Assembly: GCF_003254475.1 (NCBI RefSeq)
Contig: NZ_QFYQ01000001.1
Span: 3,038,001-3,102,000 of the forward strand
Direction: 5' to 3'
DNA length: 64,000 bases
Source: Phenylobacterium soli
Lineage (GTDB): Bacteria; Pseudomonadota; Alphaproteobacteria; Caulobacterales; Caulobacteraceae
The notes under the pieces are model-generated. The model did no database searches. It was not told the origin of the DNA and saw only the letters and a program-made list of their open reading frames with translations. Below, one piece after another: positions 1 to 8,919 of the stretch. The position numbers were made by a program, and so were the translations under genes. How positions within the stretch are numbered: position 1 is the first letter of the stretch; every line of letters begins with the position of its first letter.

Positions 1-22
1 CCTCTACACCCTGCACCTCTAG
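1..22 (+). other. Possible 3' end of a plus-strand gene
   Basis: The first bases can be read in one plus frame as Leu-Tyr-Thr-Leu-His-Leu followed by a TAG at 20-22, one base before the stop codon of the minus-strand dioxygenase gene. This would fit the tail of a convergent gene cut by the window edge, but seven codons are too few to identify anything or to exclude chance. Confidence 0.25.
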
Positions 23-23
23 G

Positions 24-839
24 TCAGCGCAGCTTCAGGAAGCTGTCGTCGCGGAACGGCGCGCCGGCCGACATCCGCTGGTGGAAGCCCTTGATCGGCG
101 GCCCGGCCCCGCCGTCGCGCGGGTCGTAGACCGAGCGGTCGCCGAAGAATCGCAGCGTCAGGGTGCGCCGCCGCATGCCGCCGTGGGTCGCGCCGCCGCC
201 GTGCAGCACCTTTGGATGGAAGACGATGATGTCGCCCGGCTCCACCGGCCAGGAGACGATGTCCCAGCCGCTGCGGTCGCCCTCGATATCGGGCAGGCGC
301 GGCAAGCTCGACCCGCGGTGCAGCGGCGCGGTGTCGTCGCCCGGCTTGAAGGCCGAGCCGTTGTAGAGGATCCCGTGGTGGGAGCCCTTCACGAACTCCA
401 GGGAATCCGCCTGCGACAGGCGGTCGAAGCTGATCCACACCACCGCCAGGTCCTGGCCGTCGATCGCGAGGTAGGAGGAGTCCTGGTGCCATGGCGTGCG
501 GCGCACCTCCCCGCCCTCCTTCAGGAACACCTGCTCGTAGAAGAACCAGACGTCCGGGGTGCGCCACAGCTCGGCGACATAGGACGGGATCGGCGAGCGC
601 TGCAGCATCTCGCGGTAGCCGGTCAGGGCGTTCGGGTTGAAGAGGTCGTTGTAGAAGGTGACCTCCGGGGTGTGGCGATCGCGCGAGGCGCCCGGCCCCG
701 GGTTCGCCAGGCTCCACTCATAAGCGGCCAGGGTCTCGGCGAGCTGGGCCGCGTTCAGCGCCGCTGGCAGCTTGACCACCCCGTCCCGGTCCCAGGCCTC
801 GCGCAGCGCCGGCCAGTCGTAGTCCAGAGCCAGGCTCAT
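24..839 (-). CDS. Phytanoyl-CoA dioxygenase family protein
   Basis: A 271-residue non-haem Fe(II)/2-oxoglutarate oxygenase of the PhyH family, which hydroxylates acyl-CoA or other carboxylic substrates. The iron triad is visible as His118-x-Asp120 (in TPWHQD) and the distal His213 (in KVLHGG). Arginines 223-225 and Arg230 follow at the place where 2-oxoglutarate is normally bound. There is no signal peptide, so it is cytoplasmic. Its ATG overlaps the stop of the upstream acyl-CoA synthetase gene by four bases, which indicates one operon and translational coupling. The inference is that the synthetase activates a substrate to its CoA thioester and this enzyme hydroxylates it. The actual substrate cannot be read from the sequence, and PhyH relatives also act on small natural products. 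Confidence 0.88.
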   Translation of the reverse strand: MSLALDYDWPALREAWDRDGVVKLPAALNAAQLAETLAAYEWSLANPGPGASRDRHTPEVTFYNDLFNPNALTGYREMLQRSPIPSYVAELWRTPDVWFFYEQVFLKEGGEVRRTPWHQDSSYLAIDGQDLAVVWISFDRLSQADSLEFVKGSHHGILYNGSAFKPGDDTAPLHRGSSLPRLPDIEGDRSGWDIVSWPVEPGDIIVFHPKVLHGGGATHGGMRRRTLTLRFFGDRSVYDPRDGGAGPPIKGFHQRMSAGAPFRDDSFLKLR

Positions 840-2506
840 GCGAACACCTCCTTCAGCTCCCGCTTCAAGACCTTGCCGGTGGCGGTGCGCGGCAGGGGAT
901 CGGCGGTCAGCCTAATCGCGGTCGGGATCTTGAACTTCGCCAGCCGCTCGGCGAGGGCGGCGCGCACCTGGTCGGCGATCGGACCGCTCAGGTCCTGGGG
1001 CGCCACCTGGATGACCGCGGCCACCTCTTCCCCGTAGTCCGGGTGCGGCAGGCCGACGACGGCCGCGTCCAGCACGCCCGGCTGCTCCAGGATCGCGGCC
1101 TCCACCTCGGCGCAATAGACGTTCTCGCCGCCGCGGATGATCACGTCCTTCTTGCGGTCGACGACGTAGTAGAGCCCCTGCGCGTCCACGTAGCCGAGAT
1201 CGCCGGTGCGGAACCAGCCGCCGCCGAACGCCGCCTCGGTGGCCTCGGGCTTCTTCCAGTAGCCGGGGATCACGTTCGGCCCGCGCACCCAGATCTCGCC
1301 GACCTGACCGTCGGGCACGGGCCGCCCCTCGTCGTCCACGACACAGATCTCGGCCGTCGGCGCCGGCCGGCCGACGCTGTCCGGCTGGGCGAAGTAGTCG
1401 GCGCCGCCGTTGACGATCACCGCGCTGGTGGTCTCGGTCAGGCCATAGCCGTTGCCGGGCGCGGCCTTGGCCGCGAACTGGCTCTCGATGCGGCGGATCA
1501 GATCCGGCGGCACCGGCGCGCCCCCAGAGGTCACCCCGGCGATGGAGCTGACGTCGGCGCCCGAGGCCGCCGCCGCTTCCAGGAACTGGCGGACCACGAT
1601 CGGCACGCCCGAGACTCCGCTCAGCCGGTGGGTCTCGACGATCTTCACCGCCTCGGCCGGCGCCCACTTGTACATCAGCGCCATCTTGGAACCGGCGACC
1701 GCGCTGACATAGAGGCCGGTCAGGCCGCCGATGTGGAAGAAGGGGAAGGTCTGCAGCACGCCGGGCTGCGGGGTGTCGGGCCCGGGCTCCGGCGCGCCCG
1801 CCGCCACCCGCGCCGCCGCCCCGGAGAGCAGCGAGTTCATGGTGTTGGTGACGTGGTTGCGATGGGTCGCCATCGCCCCCTTCGGAAAGCCCGTCGTACC
1901 CGAGGTGTAGAGGATGGTGGCGAGATCCTCCGGGCCGACCTCGGCCTCCGGCAGGTCCTCGGCCGCCTCGCCGGCCACGGCCTCCAGGTCGACGCCGCCC
2001 AGGCCGTGTTCGCCGCGCCGCGCCACGATGACCGCGGCGGGATCGAAGCCGCCGATCAGCGGCCGCATGCGGTCGAGGCGCTCCCTGTCCACCACCACAG
2101 CCTTGGGCTCGGCGTCCTCCAGGGCGTAGGCGAGCTCGGCGGTCGTCCACCAGGCGTTCAGCGCCACGGCGATGGCCCCGATCGCCTGGCAGGCCCAGAA
2201 CGCCAGGCTCCATTCGGGATAGTTGCGCATGCCGATGGCCACGCGATCGCCCTTCGCCACCCCGAGGCCCTTAAGATAGGCCGCCAGGGCCGCCACCCGG
2301 CCGAAGTGCTCGGCGTAGGTCAGCGACCGGTCCTCGTAGATCAGGAAGGGCTTGTCCCCGTGGGCGCGGGTGGCGAGCAGCAGCTCGCGCATCGAGGCGG
2401 GCGCGTTGCGATAGACGCGCGCCGGGTATCCGGCCGAGTGGTCGTGGGCGAGCTCGAACGGCCCGCTCGCGGTCATGGCCGCGATGACATCCTGGCGCGA
2501 GGGCAT
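836..2506 (-). CDS. Class I adenylate-forming acyl-CoA synthetase (AMP-dependent ligase)
   Basis: A 556-residue ANL-superfamily ligase that adenylates a carboxylate and transfers it to CoA. The P-loop-like A3 motif YTSGTTGFPKG lies at about residues 200-210. The A5 motif YGLTETT is at 354-360, the TGD of motif A7 at 434-436, and the catalytic lysine of A10 (TATGK) is Lys545. Length and motif order are those of a complete medium/long-chain or aryl acyl-CoA synthetase. The stop overlaps the start of the PhyH-type dioxygenase by ATGA. The phosphotransferase gene lies 83 bases upstream on the same strand, so the three are probably co-expressed. The side-chain pocket does not let me name the acid. 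Confidence 0.92.
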   Translation of the reverse strand: MPSRQDVIAAMTASGPFELAHDHSAGYPARVYRNAPASMRELLLATRAHGDKPFLIYEDRSLTYAEHFGRVAALAAYLKGLGVAKGDRVAIGMRNYPEWSLAFWACQAIGAIAVALNAWWTTAELAYALEDAEPKAVVVDRERLDRMRPLIGGFDPAAVIVARRGEHGLGGVDLEAVAGEAAEDLPEAEVGPEDLATILYTSGTTGFPKGAMATHRNHVTNTMNSLLSGAAARVAAGAPEPGPDTPQPGVLQTFPFFHIGGLTGLYVSAVAGSKMALMYKWAPAEAVKIVETHRLSGVSGVPIVVRQFLEAAAASGADVSSIAGVTSGGAPVPPDLIRRIESQFAAKAAPGNGYGLTETTSAVIVNGGADYFAQPDSVGRPAPTAEICVVDDEGRPVPDGQVGEIWVRGPNVIPGYWKKPEATEAAFGGGWFRTGDLGYVDAQGLYYVVDRKKDVIIRGGENVYCAEVEAAILEQPGVLDAAVVGLPHPDYGEEVAAVIQVAPQDLSGPIADQVRAALAERLAKFKIPTAIRLTADPLPRTATGKVLKRELKEVFA

Positions 2507-2589
2507 GGCTCGCTTCCTCCCAGGCGCTCATCGAACGGCGGGGGAGCGGGACCGGTCAAGGGTCACGTCACGTCAGACATCGACGCGGA

Positions 2590-3642
2590 TCAACCGCCCT
2601 CGAGGATCTCCAGCGCCTGCTTGGCCAGGGCCGGCGCGCCGTTCTCGGCGGGCCGTTCGCTGGCGGCGATGCCGGCCAGGATGCGCCGGTAGACGCCCTG
2701 GGAGATGGAGGCCAGGCGGAACACGCCGAAGGCCACGTAGAACGGCCAGTCCTCGATCTCATGGCGGCCCGTGCGGCGGCAGTAGGCGGCCACATAGTCT
2801 GCCTCGGTCGGGATGCCGCTGGTGGCGAAGTCCACCCCGTCCAGCATCCCCCAGGACGGCGAATGCGAGCGCCACATGAAGCCGTTGTAGCCGAGGTCCG
2901 CCAGCGGGTGGCCGATGGTCGAGAGCTCCCAGTCGAGCACCGCGATCAGCTTCGGCTCGGTGGGGTGGAACATGACGTTCTCCAGCCGGTAGTCGCCGTG
3001 GGCGATCGACACCGACTGGTCGGCCGGGATGCGGGCCGGCAGCTTCTCGATCAGCGCCTCCATCTCCGGCACCGTCTCGGTCTCGGCGTCGCGGTATTGG
3101 CGCGTCCAGCGGGCCACCTGGCGCTCGAAGTAGTTGCCCGGCCGGCCGTAGTCGCCGAGCCCCACCGCCTCGAAGTCCACCTGGTGCAGCTTGGCGAGGG
3201 TGGCGTTCAGCTCGTCATACACCGCCGCCCGGTCGGCCGGGGTCAGGCCCGGCAGGGTGGCGTCCCGGAAGATCCGGCCCGGCAGGAAGTCCATGACGTA
3301 GAAGGCGGTGCCGATGACCTCGGGGTCCTCGCACAGGGCGCGCATGTGCGGCACGGGGACCCGGCCCTCCAGCGCCTTCATGATCCGGTGCTCGCGGTCG
3401 ACCTGGTGGGCGCTGGCCAGCAGCTGGCCCGGCGGCTTCTTGCGCAGCACGTAGCGCCAGGGCCCGTCCGCCGTCTCGGTGGTGAGCAGGAAGGTCGGGT
3501 TCGAGGCGCCCCCCTGGAACTGCTGCACGCGCATGTTGCGGCCGAATCCGTCGACGTGGCGCGTGAGCCACTGCTCGAGGCGGGCCTCGTCGAAGCGGTG
3601 CGCAGGAACGACGTCGCGGACCGGGATCGCGGGTTCTGACAA
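2590..3642 (-). CDS. Phosphotransferase family protein (APH/ACAD10-N-terminal type)
   Basis: A 350-residue protein-kinase-fold phosphotransferase. The Brenner motif HGDYRLEN is at about 215-222 and the metal-binding DWE at 237-239, with a basic RKKP near residue 68 in the nucleotide-binding lobe. It resembles the APH-like domain fused to acyl-CoA dehydrogenase in ACAD10/11, which phosphorylates 4-hydroxy fatty acids. That parallel fits its position before an acyl-CoA synthetase and a hydroxylase. I chose the TTG at 3642 because a strong GAGGAGG ribosome-binding site stands eight bases before it. The open frame continues upstream to 4530, but that part lies antisense to xthA and is not coding. 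Role in hydroxy-acid breakdown is inference. Confidence 0.85.
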   Translation of the reverse strand: MSEPAIPVRDVVPAHRFDEARLEQWLTRHVDGFGRNMRVQQFQGGASNPTFLLTTETADGPWRYVLRKKPPGQLLASAHQVDREHRIMKALEGRVPVPHMRALCEDPEVIGTAFYVMDFLPGRIFRDATLPGLTPADRAAVYDELNATLAKLHQVDFEAVGLGDYGRPGNYFERQVARWTRQYRDAETETVPEMEALIEKLPARIPADQSVSIAHGDYRLENVMFHPTEPKLIAVLDWELSTIGHPLADLGYNGFMWRSHSPSWGMLDGVDFATSGIPTEADYVAAYCRRTGRHEIEDWPFYVAFGVFRLASISQGVYRRILAGIAASERPAENGAPALAKQALEILEGG

Positions 3643-3765
3643 GGCGGGCCTCCTCTTGATGGCCGCGAAGCTAGCGCCGTGACGCGGCGGCGCCCAAGGG
3701 CTTGAGCCAGACGCTTGAGCGGTGGGCCGGGCGCCTCTAGCTTCGCCGCCTCGACGGAGCCCCGC
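3643..3765. promoter_or_regulatory. Divergent promoter region between phosphotransferase and xthA
   Basis: The 123-base gap separates two divergent genes. On the minus strand GCTAGCTTC (3668-3676) stands 18 bases beyond a TTGGGC; on the plus strand TCTAGCTTC follows a TTGAGC at about 3715 by 15-16 bases. Both resemble the Caulobacter housekeeping pattern TTGACG with a GCTANAWC-like -10. The assignment is by eye only. Confidence 0.35.
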
Positions 3766-4560
3766 ATGCGCATCGCCACCTGGAACGTGAACTCGATCAA
3801 CGCCCGGCTGGAGACCGTCGTGCGCTGGTTCGAGGAGGCGAAGCCCGACGTCGCCTGCCTGCAGGAGATCAAGTGCGTCGACGAGAAGTTCCCCGCCGAA
3901 GCCTTTGAACGGCTTGGCTACAACATCGCCGTCCACGGCCAGAAGACCTACAACGGCGTCGCCCTGCTCTCGAAGTTCCCGCTGGAGGACGTCCGTAAGG
4001 GCCTGCCCAACCATCCCGAACACGGTGGGGAGGACGACGAGCACGCCCGCTACATCGAGGCGGTCATCGCCGGCCGGCGCCCGGTGCGCGTCGCCTCCAT
4101 CTACCTGCCGAACGGCAATCCGGTGGGCACGGAGAAGTTCGCCTACAAGCTCGCCTGGATGGGACGGCTGAAGGCCCACATTCAGGCGCTTCTCGCCTAC
4201 GAGGAGCCGCTGGCCCTGCTCGGCGACTACAACGTCATCCCCGAGCCGCGCGACGCGGAGTTCCCCAACAACTGGGTAGAGGACGCGCTCTTCCAGAGAG
4301 AGTCCCGCGAGGCGTTCCGGGCCCTGAAGTGGATGGGCCTTGCCGACGCCTACCTGCAGGCCGACGGCGCCCCGGGCGCCTACACCTTCTGGGACTACCA
4401 GGCCGGCGCCTGGCAGCGGAACAACGGCATCCGCATCGACCACGCCCTGCTCTCGCCGCAGGCCGCGGACCTGTTGACCGGCGTCTCCATCCACCGCGAC
4501 GTGCGCAGTTGGGACAAGCCTTCCGACCACGTTCCCCTGGTCATCGAGCTGGACGTCTGA
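3766..4560 (+). CDS. xthA: Exodeoxyribonuclease III
   Basis: A 264-residue EEP-fold exonuclease III/AP endonuclease that cuts DNA at abasic sites and trims 3' ends in base-excision repair. All active-site elements are visible: Asn7 in WNVNSIN, Glu34 in CLQEIK, Asp154 and Asn156 in LLGDYNV, Asp225 in RIDHALL, and Asp254-His255 in the terminal SDH. The start is the ATG giving MRIATWNVNS, which matches family N-termini; 17 upstream in-frame codons are discarded. A MarR-type regulator begins five bases after the stop, so the two may share a transcript. Confidence 0.96.
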   Translation: MRIATWNVNSINARLETVVRWFEEAKPDVACLQEIKCVDEKFPAEAFERLGYNIAVHGQKTYNGVALLSKFPLEDVRKGLPNHPEHGGEDDEHARYIEAVIAGRRPVRVASIYLPNGNPVGTEKFAYKLAWMGRLKAHIQALLAYEEPLALLGDYNVIPEPRDAEFPNNWVEDALFQRESREAFRALKWMGLADAYLQADGAPGAYTFWDYQAGAWQRNNGIRIDHALLSPQAADLLTGVSIHRDVRSWDKPSDHVPLVIELDV

Positions 4561-4565
4561 GCCCC

Positions 4566-5000
4566 ATGGCGGCCCGCCGCTCCCCGCCGCCGCTCTCCAC
4601 CGAGGACTTCCAGTCGGTGGGCGCCTTCCGCCTGGCCCTGCGCAAGTTCGCCGCCTTCAGCGACGCCTCGGCGCGCGAGGCCGGGCTGACCAGCCAGCAG
4701 CATCAGGCGCTCCTCGCCATCCGCGCCCACTCGGGCCCAGAGCCCATGACCATCGGCGAGCTGGCCGAGTGCCTGCTCATCAAGAACCACAGCGCGGTCG
4801 AACTGGTGGGCCGGCTGGCCGAGCGCGATCTCGTCGTCCGCGCGCCCTCGGAGGCCGACCGCCGCCGCATCCTTCTGCGCCTGACGCCGCCGGCCGAGGC
4901 CATGCTCGAGGCCATCACCCGGCGGAACCTCGCCGAGCTGTCCAGCAACGGGGCCATCTTCCGGGACCTCCTGAGGACGCTGAAGCGCATCGGCGCCTGA
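4566..5000 (+). CDS. MarR family winged-helix transcriptional regulator
   Basis: A 144-residue protein with the MarR arrangement: an N-terminal helix, then a winged helix-turn-helix at about 40-105 with recognition-helix sequence IKNHSAVELVGRL and a wing containing SEADRRRILLRLT. The DRR in the wing is typical of MarR regulators that sense small aromatic ligands or oxidants. It starts five bases after xthA, so it is probably co-transcribed with it. Its targets cannot be inferred. Confidence 0.88.
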   Translation: MAARRSPPPLSTEDFQSVGAFRLALRKFAAFSDASAREAGLTSQQHQALLAIRAHSGPEPMTIGELAECLLIKNHSAVELVGRLAERDLVVRAPSEADRRRILLRLTPPAEAMLEAITRRNLAELSSNGAIFRDLLRTLKRIGA

Positions 5001-5049
5001 AGCAGACCCGTCCTAGGCCAGACTCAGCTAACGGGCTTAGCCTGTCGGC

Positions 5050-5754
5050 ATGAACGAGGTCGGCCGCCTTCTCATTTCCCTCGCCTTCGCCGGCGCGGGC
5101 CTGACCCTGGCGGGGGGCGGCGTCATCTGGTCCATGGACGAGGGCCGGCGGGTGCGCCGCAGCCTCACGCGCGTCCTCGGCGAGGCGCCCCACGCCCTGC
5201 TGGTGGCGCACGGCCGCGGCAAGGGCCTGGGCTTCAACTTCACCGCCAACCAGCTCGCCCTCACCTGGGACGCCGGCGGCTGGTGCCTGGTCTACAAGAT
5301 CGAGGAGCTGATCGGGGCCGAGCTGGCCGTCGATGGCCAGGTGCTGGCCCGCGTCTGGCGCGGCGAGGCGCGGCGAGCGCTCGACATGCTGCGCGGCGCC
5401 GACACCCAGGTCACCTTCCGCCTGATCTTCGACGACGCCGCCCACCCCGATTTCGTCATGGACCTCTGGCTGCCCGAGGACGAGACGCGCAAGGGCGCCA
5501 TGACCTCGGCGGAGGCCGTGCAGGAAGCGAACCGCTGGATCGCCCGCATCGAGTCCCTGCTGCGCCGGCCGCTGCCGCGCCGCGAGGCGCCGGTCGTCGC
5601 TCCGGCGTCCGCGCCGCCGCCCCCTGCCGCGGCGGCCCCGCCGTCGCCGGAGCCGCCCGTCGCCGCCGCGCCGCCCCGCGCGGTCGAGCCGCCGCCCTGG
5701 GAGGACGACGCCGAGGCCTTCGACGATGACGACGAGGCCGACGCCATAACTTGA
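5050..5754 (+). CDS. Membrane-anchored hypothetical protein with Pro/Ala-rich tail
   Basis: I do not recognise a named family. The 234-residue protein begins with one hydrophobic segment (about residues 5-25) that looks like a signal anchor. A compact alpha/beta-looking region of about 140 residues follows, with well-spaced Trp and charged residues. Residues from about 180 form a Pro/Ala-rich linker ending in a strongly acidic EDDAEAFDDDDE tail. The layout suggests an inner-membrane protein whose globular part is joined to a disordered acidic tail, possibly for protein contacts. It stands alone between MarR and NnrU genes. Confidence 0.7.
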   Translation: MNEVGRLLISLAFAGAGLTLAGGGVIWSMDEGRRVRRSLTRVLGEAPHALLVAHGRGKGLGFNFTANQLALTWDAGGWCLVYKIEELIGAELAVDGQVLARVWRGEARRALDMLRGADTQVTFRLIFDDAAHPDFVMDLWLPEDETRKGAMTSAEAVQEANRWIARIESLLRRPLPRREAPVVAPASAPPPPAAAAPPSPEPPVAAAPPRAVEPPPWEDDAEAFDDDDEADAIT

Positions 5755-5801
5755 CAGCGTAAAATCATCGAGCGACCGTCCGCTCCGGGAGGGACCTTCA
5801 C

Positions 5802-6494
5802 ATGCCGATGCTGATCGCCGCCGCCGCCGTTTTCCTGGCCATCCACCTGTTGATCTCCGGCACCCGGGCGCGCGACGCCCTGACCGGCCGGATCGGTGAA
5901 GGTCCCTACATGGGCCTCTTCAGCCTCGCGTCCCTCGCCGGCATCGTCTGGCTGGGCTTCGCCTACGCCCAGGCGCGGCACGCCGCGGCCGACGACGTCC
6001 TCTGGGACATCACGCCCCTCACCCGCTCGGTCCAGCTCGCCCTGCAGCTCCTGGCCATGCTGCTGATCCTGCCGGGACTGACGACGCCCAATCCGACCAG
6101 CGTGCGCCAGGAGGCGAGCCTCCAGAACCCCGAGGTCGTGAAGGGCATGCTGCGGATCACCCGCCATCCCTTCCTCTGGGGCGTGGCGGTCTGGGCGCTC
6201 GGCCACCTGCTGGTGAACGGCGACCTCGCGTCGATCATGCTGTTCGGCTCGATGCTCGCGCTCGCCCTCTTCGGCACGGTCAGCATCGACGCCAAGCGCC
6301 GGCGCAAGCTGGGCAAGGGCTGGGACGCCTTCGCCGCCCAGACTTCCAACATCCCCTTCGCCGCCGTGGCCGCCGGCCGCCAGCGGCTGAGCCTCGGCGA
6401 GATCGGCTGGTGGCGCCTGGCCCTGGGGGTGATCGCCTGGGCCGCCCTCGGCTGGGCCCACCCGCTCCTCTTCGGCGTCCGCGCCTTCCCCTAA
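5802..6494 (+). CDS. NnrU family integral membrane protein
   Basis: A 230-residue protein with about six hydrophobic helices. The hallmark His residue sits in the first helix (AIHLLISGTR), and the ITRHPFLWGVAVWALGHL segment at about 122-140 is typical of NnrU and related isoprenylcysteine methyltransferase-like folds. NnrU was named for a link to nitrogen oxide metabolism, but no denitrification gene is nearby, and the biochemical role is unsettled in the family. A GGAGGG ribosome-binding site precedes the ATG. Its TAA overlaps the TAG of the convergent racemase gene within CTAA at 6491-6494. Confidence 0.85.
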   Translation: MPMLIAAAAVFLAIHLLISGTRARDALTGRIGEGPYMGLFSLASLAGIVWLGFAYAQARHAAADDVLWDITPLTRSVQLALQLLAMLLILPGLTTPNPTSVRQEASLQNPEVVKGMLRITRHPFLWGVAVWALGHLLVNGDLASIMLFGSMLALALFGTVSIDAKRRRKLGKGWDAFAAQTSNIPFAAVAAGRQRLSLGEIGWWRLALGVIAWAALGWAHPLLFGVRAFP

Positions 6495-7180
6495 GCCAGG
6501 GCGAAGTCCACCGCCGCCTCGCAGTGCACGATGGCGGTGTCGACGCCGGGCAGCTCCAGCTCGGCCGGATCGATCAGCAGGCCGATCTCGGTGCAGCCGA
6601 AGATCACCCCGTCCGCGCCCGCCGCCCGGCCGCGACGGATCATCGCCAGCACCTCGTCCTTCGAGGCCGGCGAGATCACGCCCTGGCAGAGCTCGTCGTA
6701 GATGATGGCGTGCAGCCTCGCCCGCTCCTCCTCGCCGGGCACCAGCGATGGGAGGCCGGCGGCCGCCAGGCGGTCCCGGTAGAAGGCCTTCTCCATGGTG
6801 AAGCGGGTGGCGAGCAGCAGGGGCCGCGTAACGCCCCTGGCCTTCAAGGCGGCGGCGGTGGCGTCGGCGATGTGGATCAGCGGCACGCCGGCGGCGGCCT
6901 CCACCTGCGGCGCGTTCGTGTGCATCGTGTTGGCGCAGATCAGGATCGCCTCGGCGCCGGCCTCGGCCAGCCGGCGGGCGGCGTCGCCCAGGATCTCGCC
7001 CGTCGCGGCCCAGTCGTCTCTGGCCTGGAGCGCGGCGATCGGCGCGAAATCCACCGACCAGACGATCAGCTTGGCCGAGTGCAGCCCGCCCAGCCGCTCG
7101 CGCACCAGACGATTGAGCTCAGCGTAGTAGATCACCGTGCTCTCGGCGCTCATGCCGCCGAGCAGTCCCAGGGTCTTCAT
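6491..7180 (-). CDS. Aspartate/glutamate racemase family protein
   Basis: A 229-residue cofactor-independent racemase of the Asp/Glu/hydantoin superfamily. Two catalytic cysteines face each other: Cys82 in ICANTMH and Cys196 in GCTEIGL, with the N-terminal GLLGGMS loop and YYAELN segment of the YgeA/aspartate racemase subgroup. The ATG shares one base with the ilvD stop, so it is translated from the ilvD transcript. Aspartate or broad-specificity racemisation is the likely activity; the exact amino acid is inferred from the subgroup only. Confidence 0.88.
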   Translation of the reverse strand: MKTLGLLGGMSAESTVIYYAELNRLVRERLGGLHSAKLIVWSVDFAPIAALQARDDWAATGEILGDAARRLAEAGAEAILICANTMHTNAPQVEAAAGVPLIHIADATAAALKARGVTRPLLLATRFTMEKAFYRDRLAAAGLPSLVPGEEERARLHAIIYDELCQGVISPASKDEVLAMIRRGRAAGADGVIFGCTEIGLLIDPAELELPGVDTAIVHCEAAVDFALA

Positions 7181-8919
7181 CAGATGTCCGCGTAGACGTG
7201 GGTTTCGCCAGCCGCGCCCGGGTGGGTGACCGCGCCGAGGTGGGCCGGGCCCACGGCCTGCGCGAACTTCCAGAGCGCGCCTGAGCCGTAGTTCGTCGTG
7301 CGCGGTTCCTCAAGCGACAGCTCGTGGGCGCGGTGCTCCAGCTCGATCGGATCGACCTCGAGCGCGATGGTCCCGGCGTCGGCGTCGATGGAGATGATGT
7401 CGCCGTCCTTGACGAGGGCGATCGGCCCGCCGGCCGCCGCCTCCGGCCCCACGTGGCCGACGCAGAGCCCGCGGGTCGCGCCCGAGAACCGGCCATCGGT
7501 GACGAGGGCGATGTTCTCCACCCCCTGGCCGTAGATGGCAGCGGTGGTCGACAGCATCTCGCGCATGCCGGGCCCGCCCCTCGGCCCCTCGTAGCGGATC
7601 ACCAGCACATCGCCTTCCCGGTAGTGACGGGCCTCGACCGCGGCGAAGCAGGCTTCCTCGCCGTCGAACACCCGGGCCGGGCCGCGGTGTTTGGTGTGCT
7701 TCAGCCCGGCCACCTTGACGATGGCGCCGTCCGGGGCGAGCGAGCCCCACAGGCCGACGACCCCGCCGGTCGACGACAGTGGCCGGTCCGCCGGCCGGAT
7801 GACGTCCTGGTCCGGGTTCCAGACGACGCCCTCGAGGTTCTCGCGGATCGTCCGGCCCGTCACGGTCATGCAGTCGCCGTGGATCAGGCCGGCGTCGAGC
7901 AGGGTCCGGAGCAGCATCGGCACGCCGCCCGCCTCGCCCATCGCCTTGGCCGGATAGCGACCGCCGGGCATCAGGTCGGCCAGGTAGGGCGTGCGCCTCA
8001 TGATCTCGGCCACGTCGCGCAGGGTGAATTCGATCCCCGCCTCGTGCGCCATGGCCGGCAGGTGCAGGCCGCCGTTGGTCGAGCCGCCGGTCGCAGCCAC
8101 CACCACGGCGGCGTTCTCGAAGGCCTCGCGGGTGCAGATGTCGCGCGGCCGGATGTTGCGCTCCAGGAGCCGCACCACCGCCTCGCCCGTGGCCCGGGCG
8201 TAGTCGTCGCGGCGCTCGTAGGCGGCCGGCAGGGCCGAGGACAGCGGCAGGGCCAGGCCGATCGCCTCGGAGACGCAGGCCATGGTGTTGGCCGTGTACT
8301 GCCCGCCGCAGGCCCCGTCGCCCGGACAGGCGTGCTGCTCCAGGTCGCAGAGCTCCTCGAGGCTCATCTGGCCGGCCGAGTGCTTTCCGACTCCCTCGAA
8401 CACGTCCTGCACGGTCACCTCGCGCCCCTGCCACTGACCCGGCAGGATCGAGCCGCCGTAGATGAAGGCGCTCGGCACGTTCAGCCGCAGCATGGCCATC
8501 ATCATTCCCGGCAAGGACTTGTCGCAGCCGGCGACGCCGACGAGGGCGTCGTAGGCATGGCCGCGCATGGTCAGTTCCACCGAGTCGGCGATCACCTCGC
8601 GGCTGACCAGGGAGGAGCGCATGCCCTCGTGGCCCATGGCGATGCCGTCGGTGACGGTGATGGTGCAGAACTCGCGCGGGGTCGCGCCGGCCGCCTTCAC
8701 CCCCTCCGCCGCCGCATTGGCCTGGCGCATCAGCGAGGTGTTGCACGGGGCGGCCTGGTTCCAGCAAGAGGCGACGCCGACGAACGGCGCGGCGATGTCC
8801 CGGCTGCCGAGTCCCATGGCGTAGTAATAGGAGCGGTGCGGCGCGCGCGACGGCCCCTCGGTGGTGTGCCGGCTCGGCAGGCGGCTCTTGTCCCAGGATC
8901 CGTCGGGGCGGCGATGCAT
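7180..8919 (-). CDS. ilvD: Dihydroxy-acid dehydratase
   Basis: A 579-residue IlvD/Edd-family dehydratase that converts 2,3-dihydroxy-isovalerate and its methylvalerate homologue to the 2-oxo acids of valine and isoleucine synthesis. Candidate Fe-S ligands are Cys59, Cys132 (GCDKSLPG) and Cys204 (GACGGQYTANTM), the three-cysteine pattern of [2Fe-2S] enzymes. Lys134 corresponds to the carbamylated metal-binding lysine. Some members of this branch act on sugar acids, so a pentonate/hexonate dehydratase is an alternative. No other branched-chain gene is adjacent. An AGAGG site lies six bases before the ATG. Confidence 0.9.
   Translation of the reverse strand: MHRRPDGSWDKSRLPSRHTTEGPSRAPHRSYYYAMGLGSRDIAAPFVGVASCWNQAAPCNTSLMRQANAAAEGVKAAGATPREFCTITVTDGIAMGHEGMRSSLVSREVIADSVELTMRGHAYDALVGVAGCDKSLPGMMMAMLRLNVPSAFIYGGSILPGQWQGREVTVQDVFEGVGKHSAGQMSLEELCDLEQHACPGDGACGGQYTANTMACVSEAIGLALPLSSALPAAYERRDDYARATGEAVVRLLERNIRPRDICTREAFENAAVVVAATGGSTNGGLHLPAMAHEAGIEFTLRDVAEIMRRTPYLADLMPGGRYPAKAMGEAGGVPMLLRTLLDAGLIHGDCMTVTGRTIRENLEGVVWNPDQDVIRPADRPLSSTGGVVGLWGSLAPDGAIVKVAGLKHTKHRGPARVFDGEEACFAAVEARHYREGDVLVIRYEGPRGGPGMREMLSTTAAIYGQGVENIALVTDGRFSGATRGLCVGHVGPEAAAGGPIALVKDGDIISIDADAGTIALEVDPIELEHRAHELSLEEPRTTNYGSGALWKFAQAVGPAHLGAVTHPGAAGETHVYADI

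Noticed and set aside
3643..4530. Upstream extension of the phosphotransferase frame across xthA
   Set aside because: It would lie wholly antisense to xthA; TTG 3642 with GAGGAGG fits the family N-terminus.
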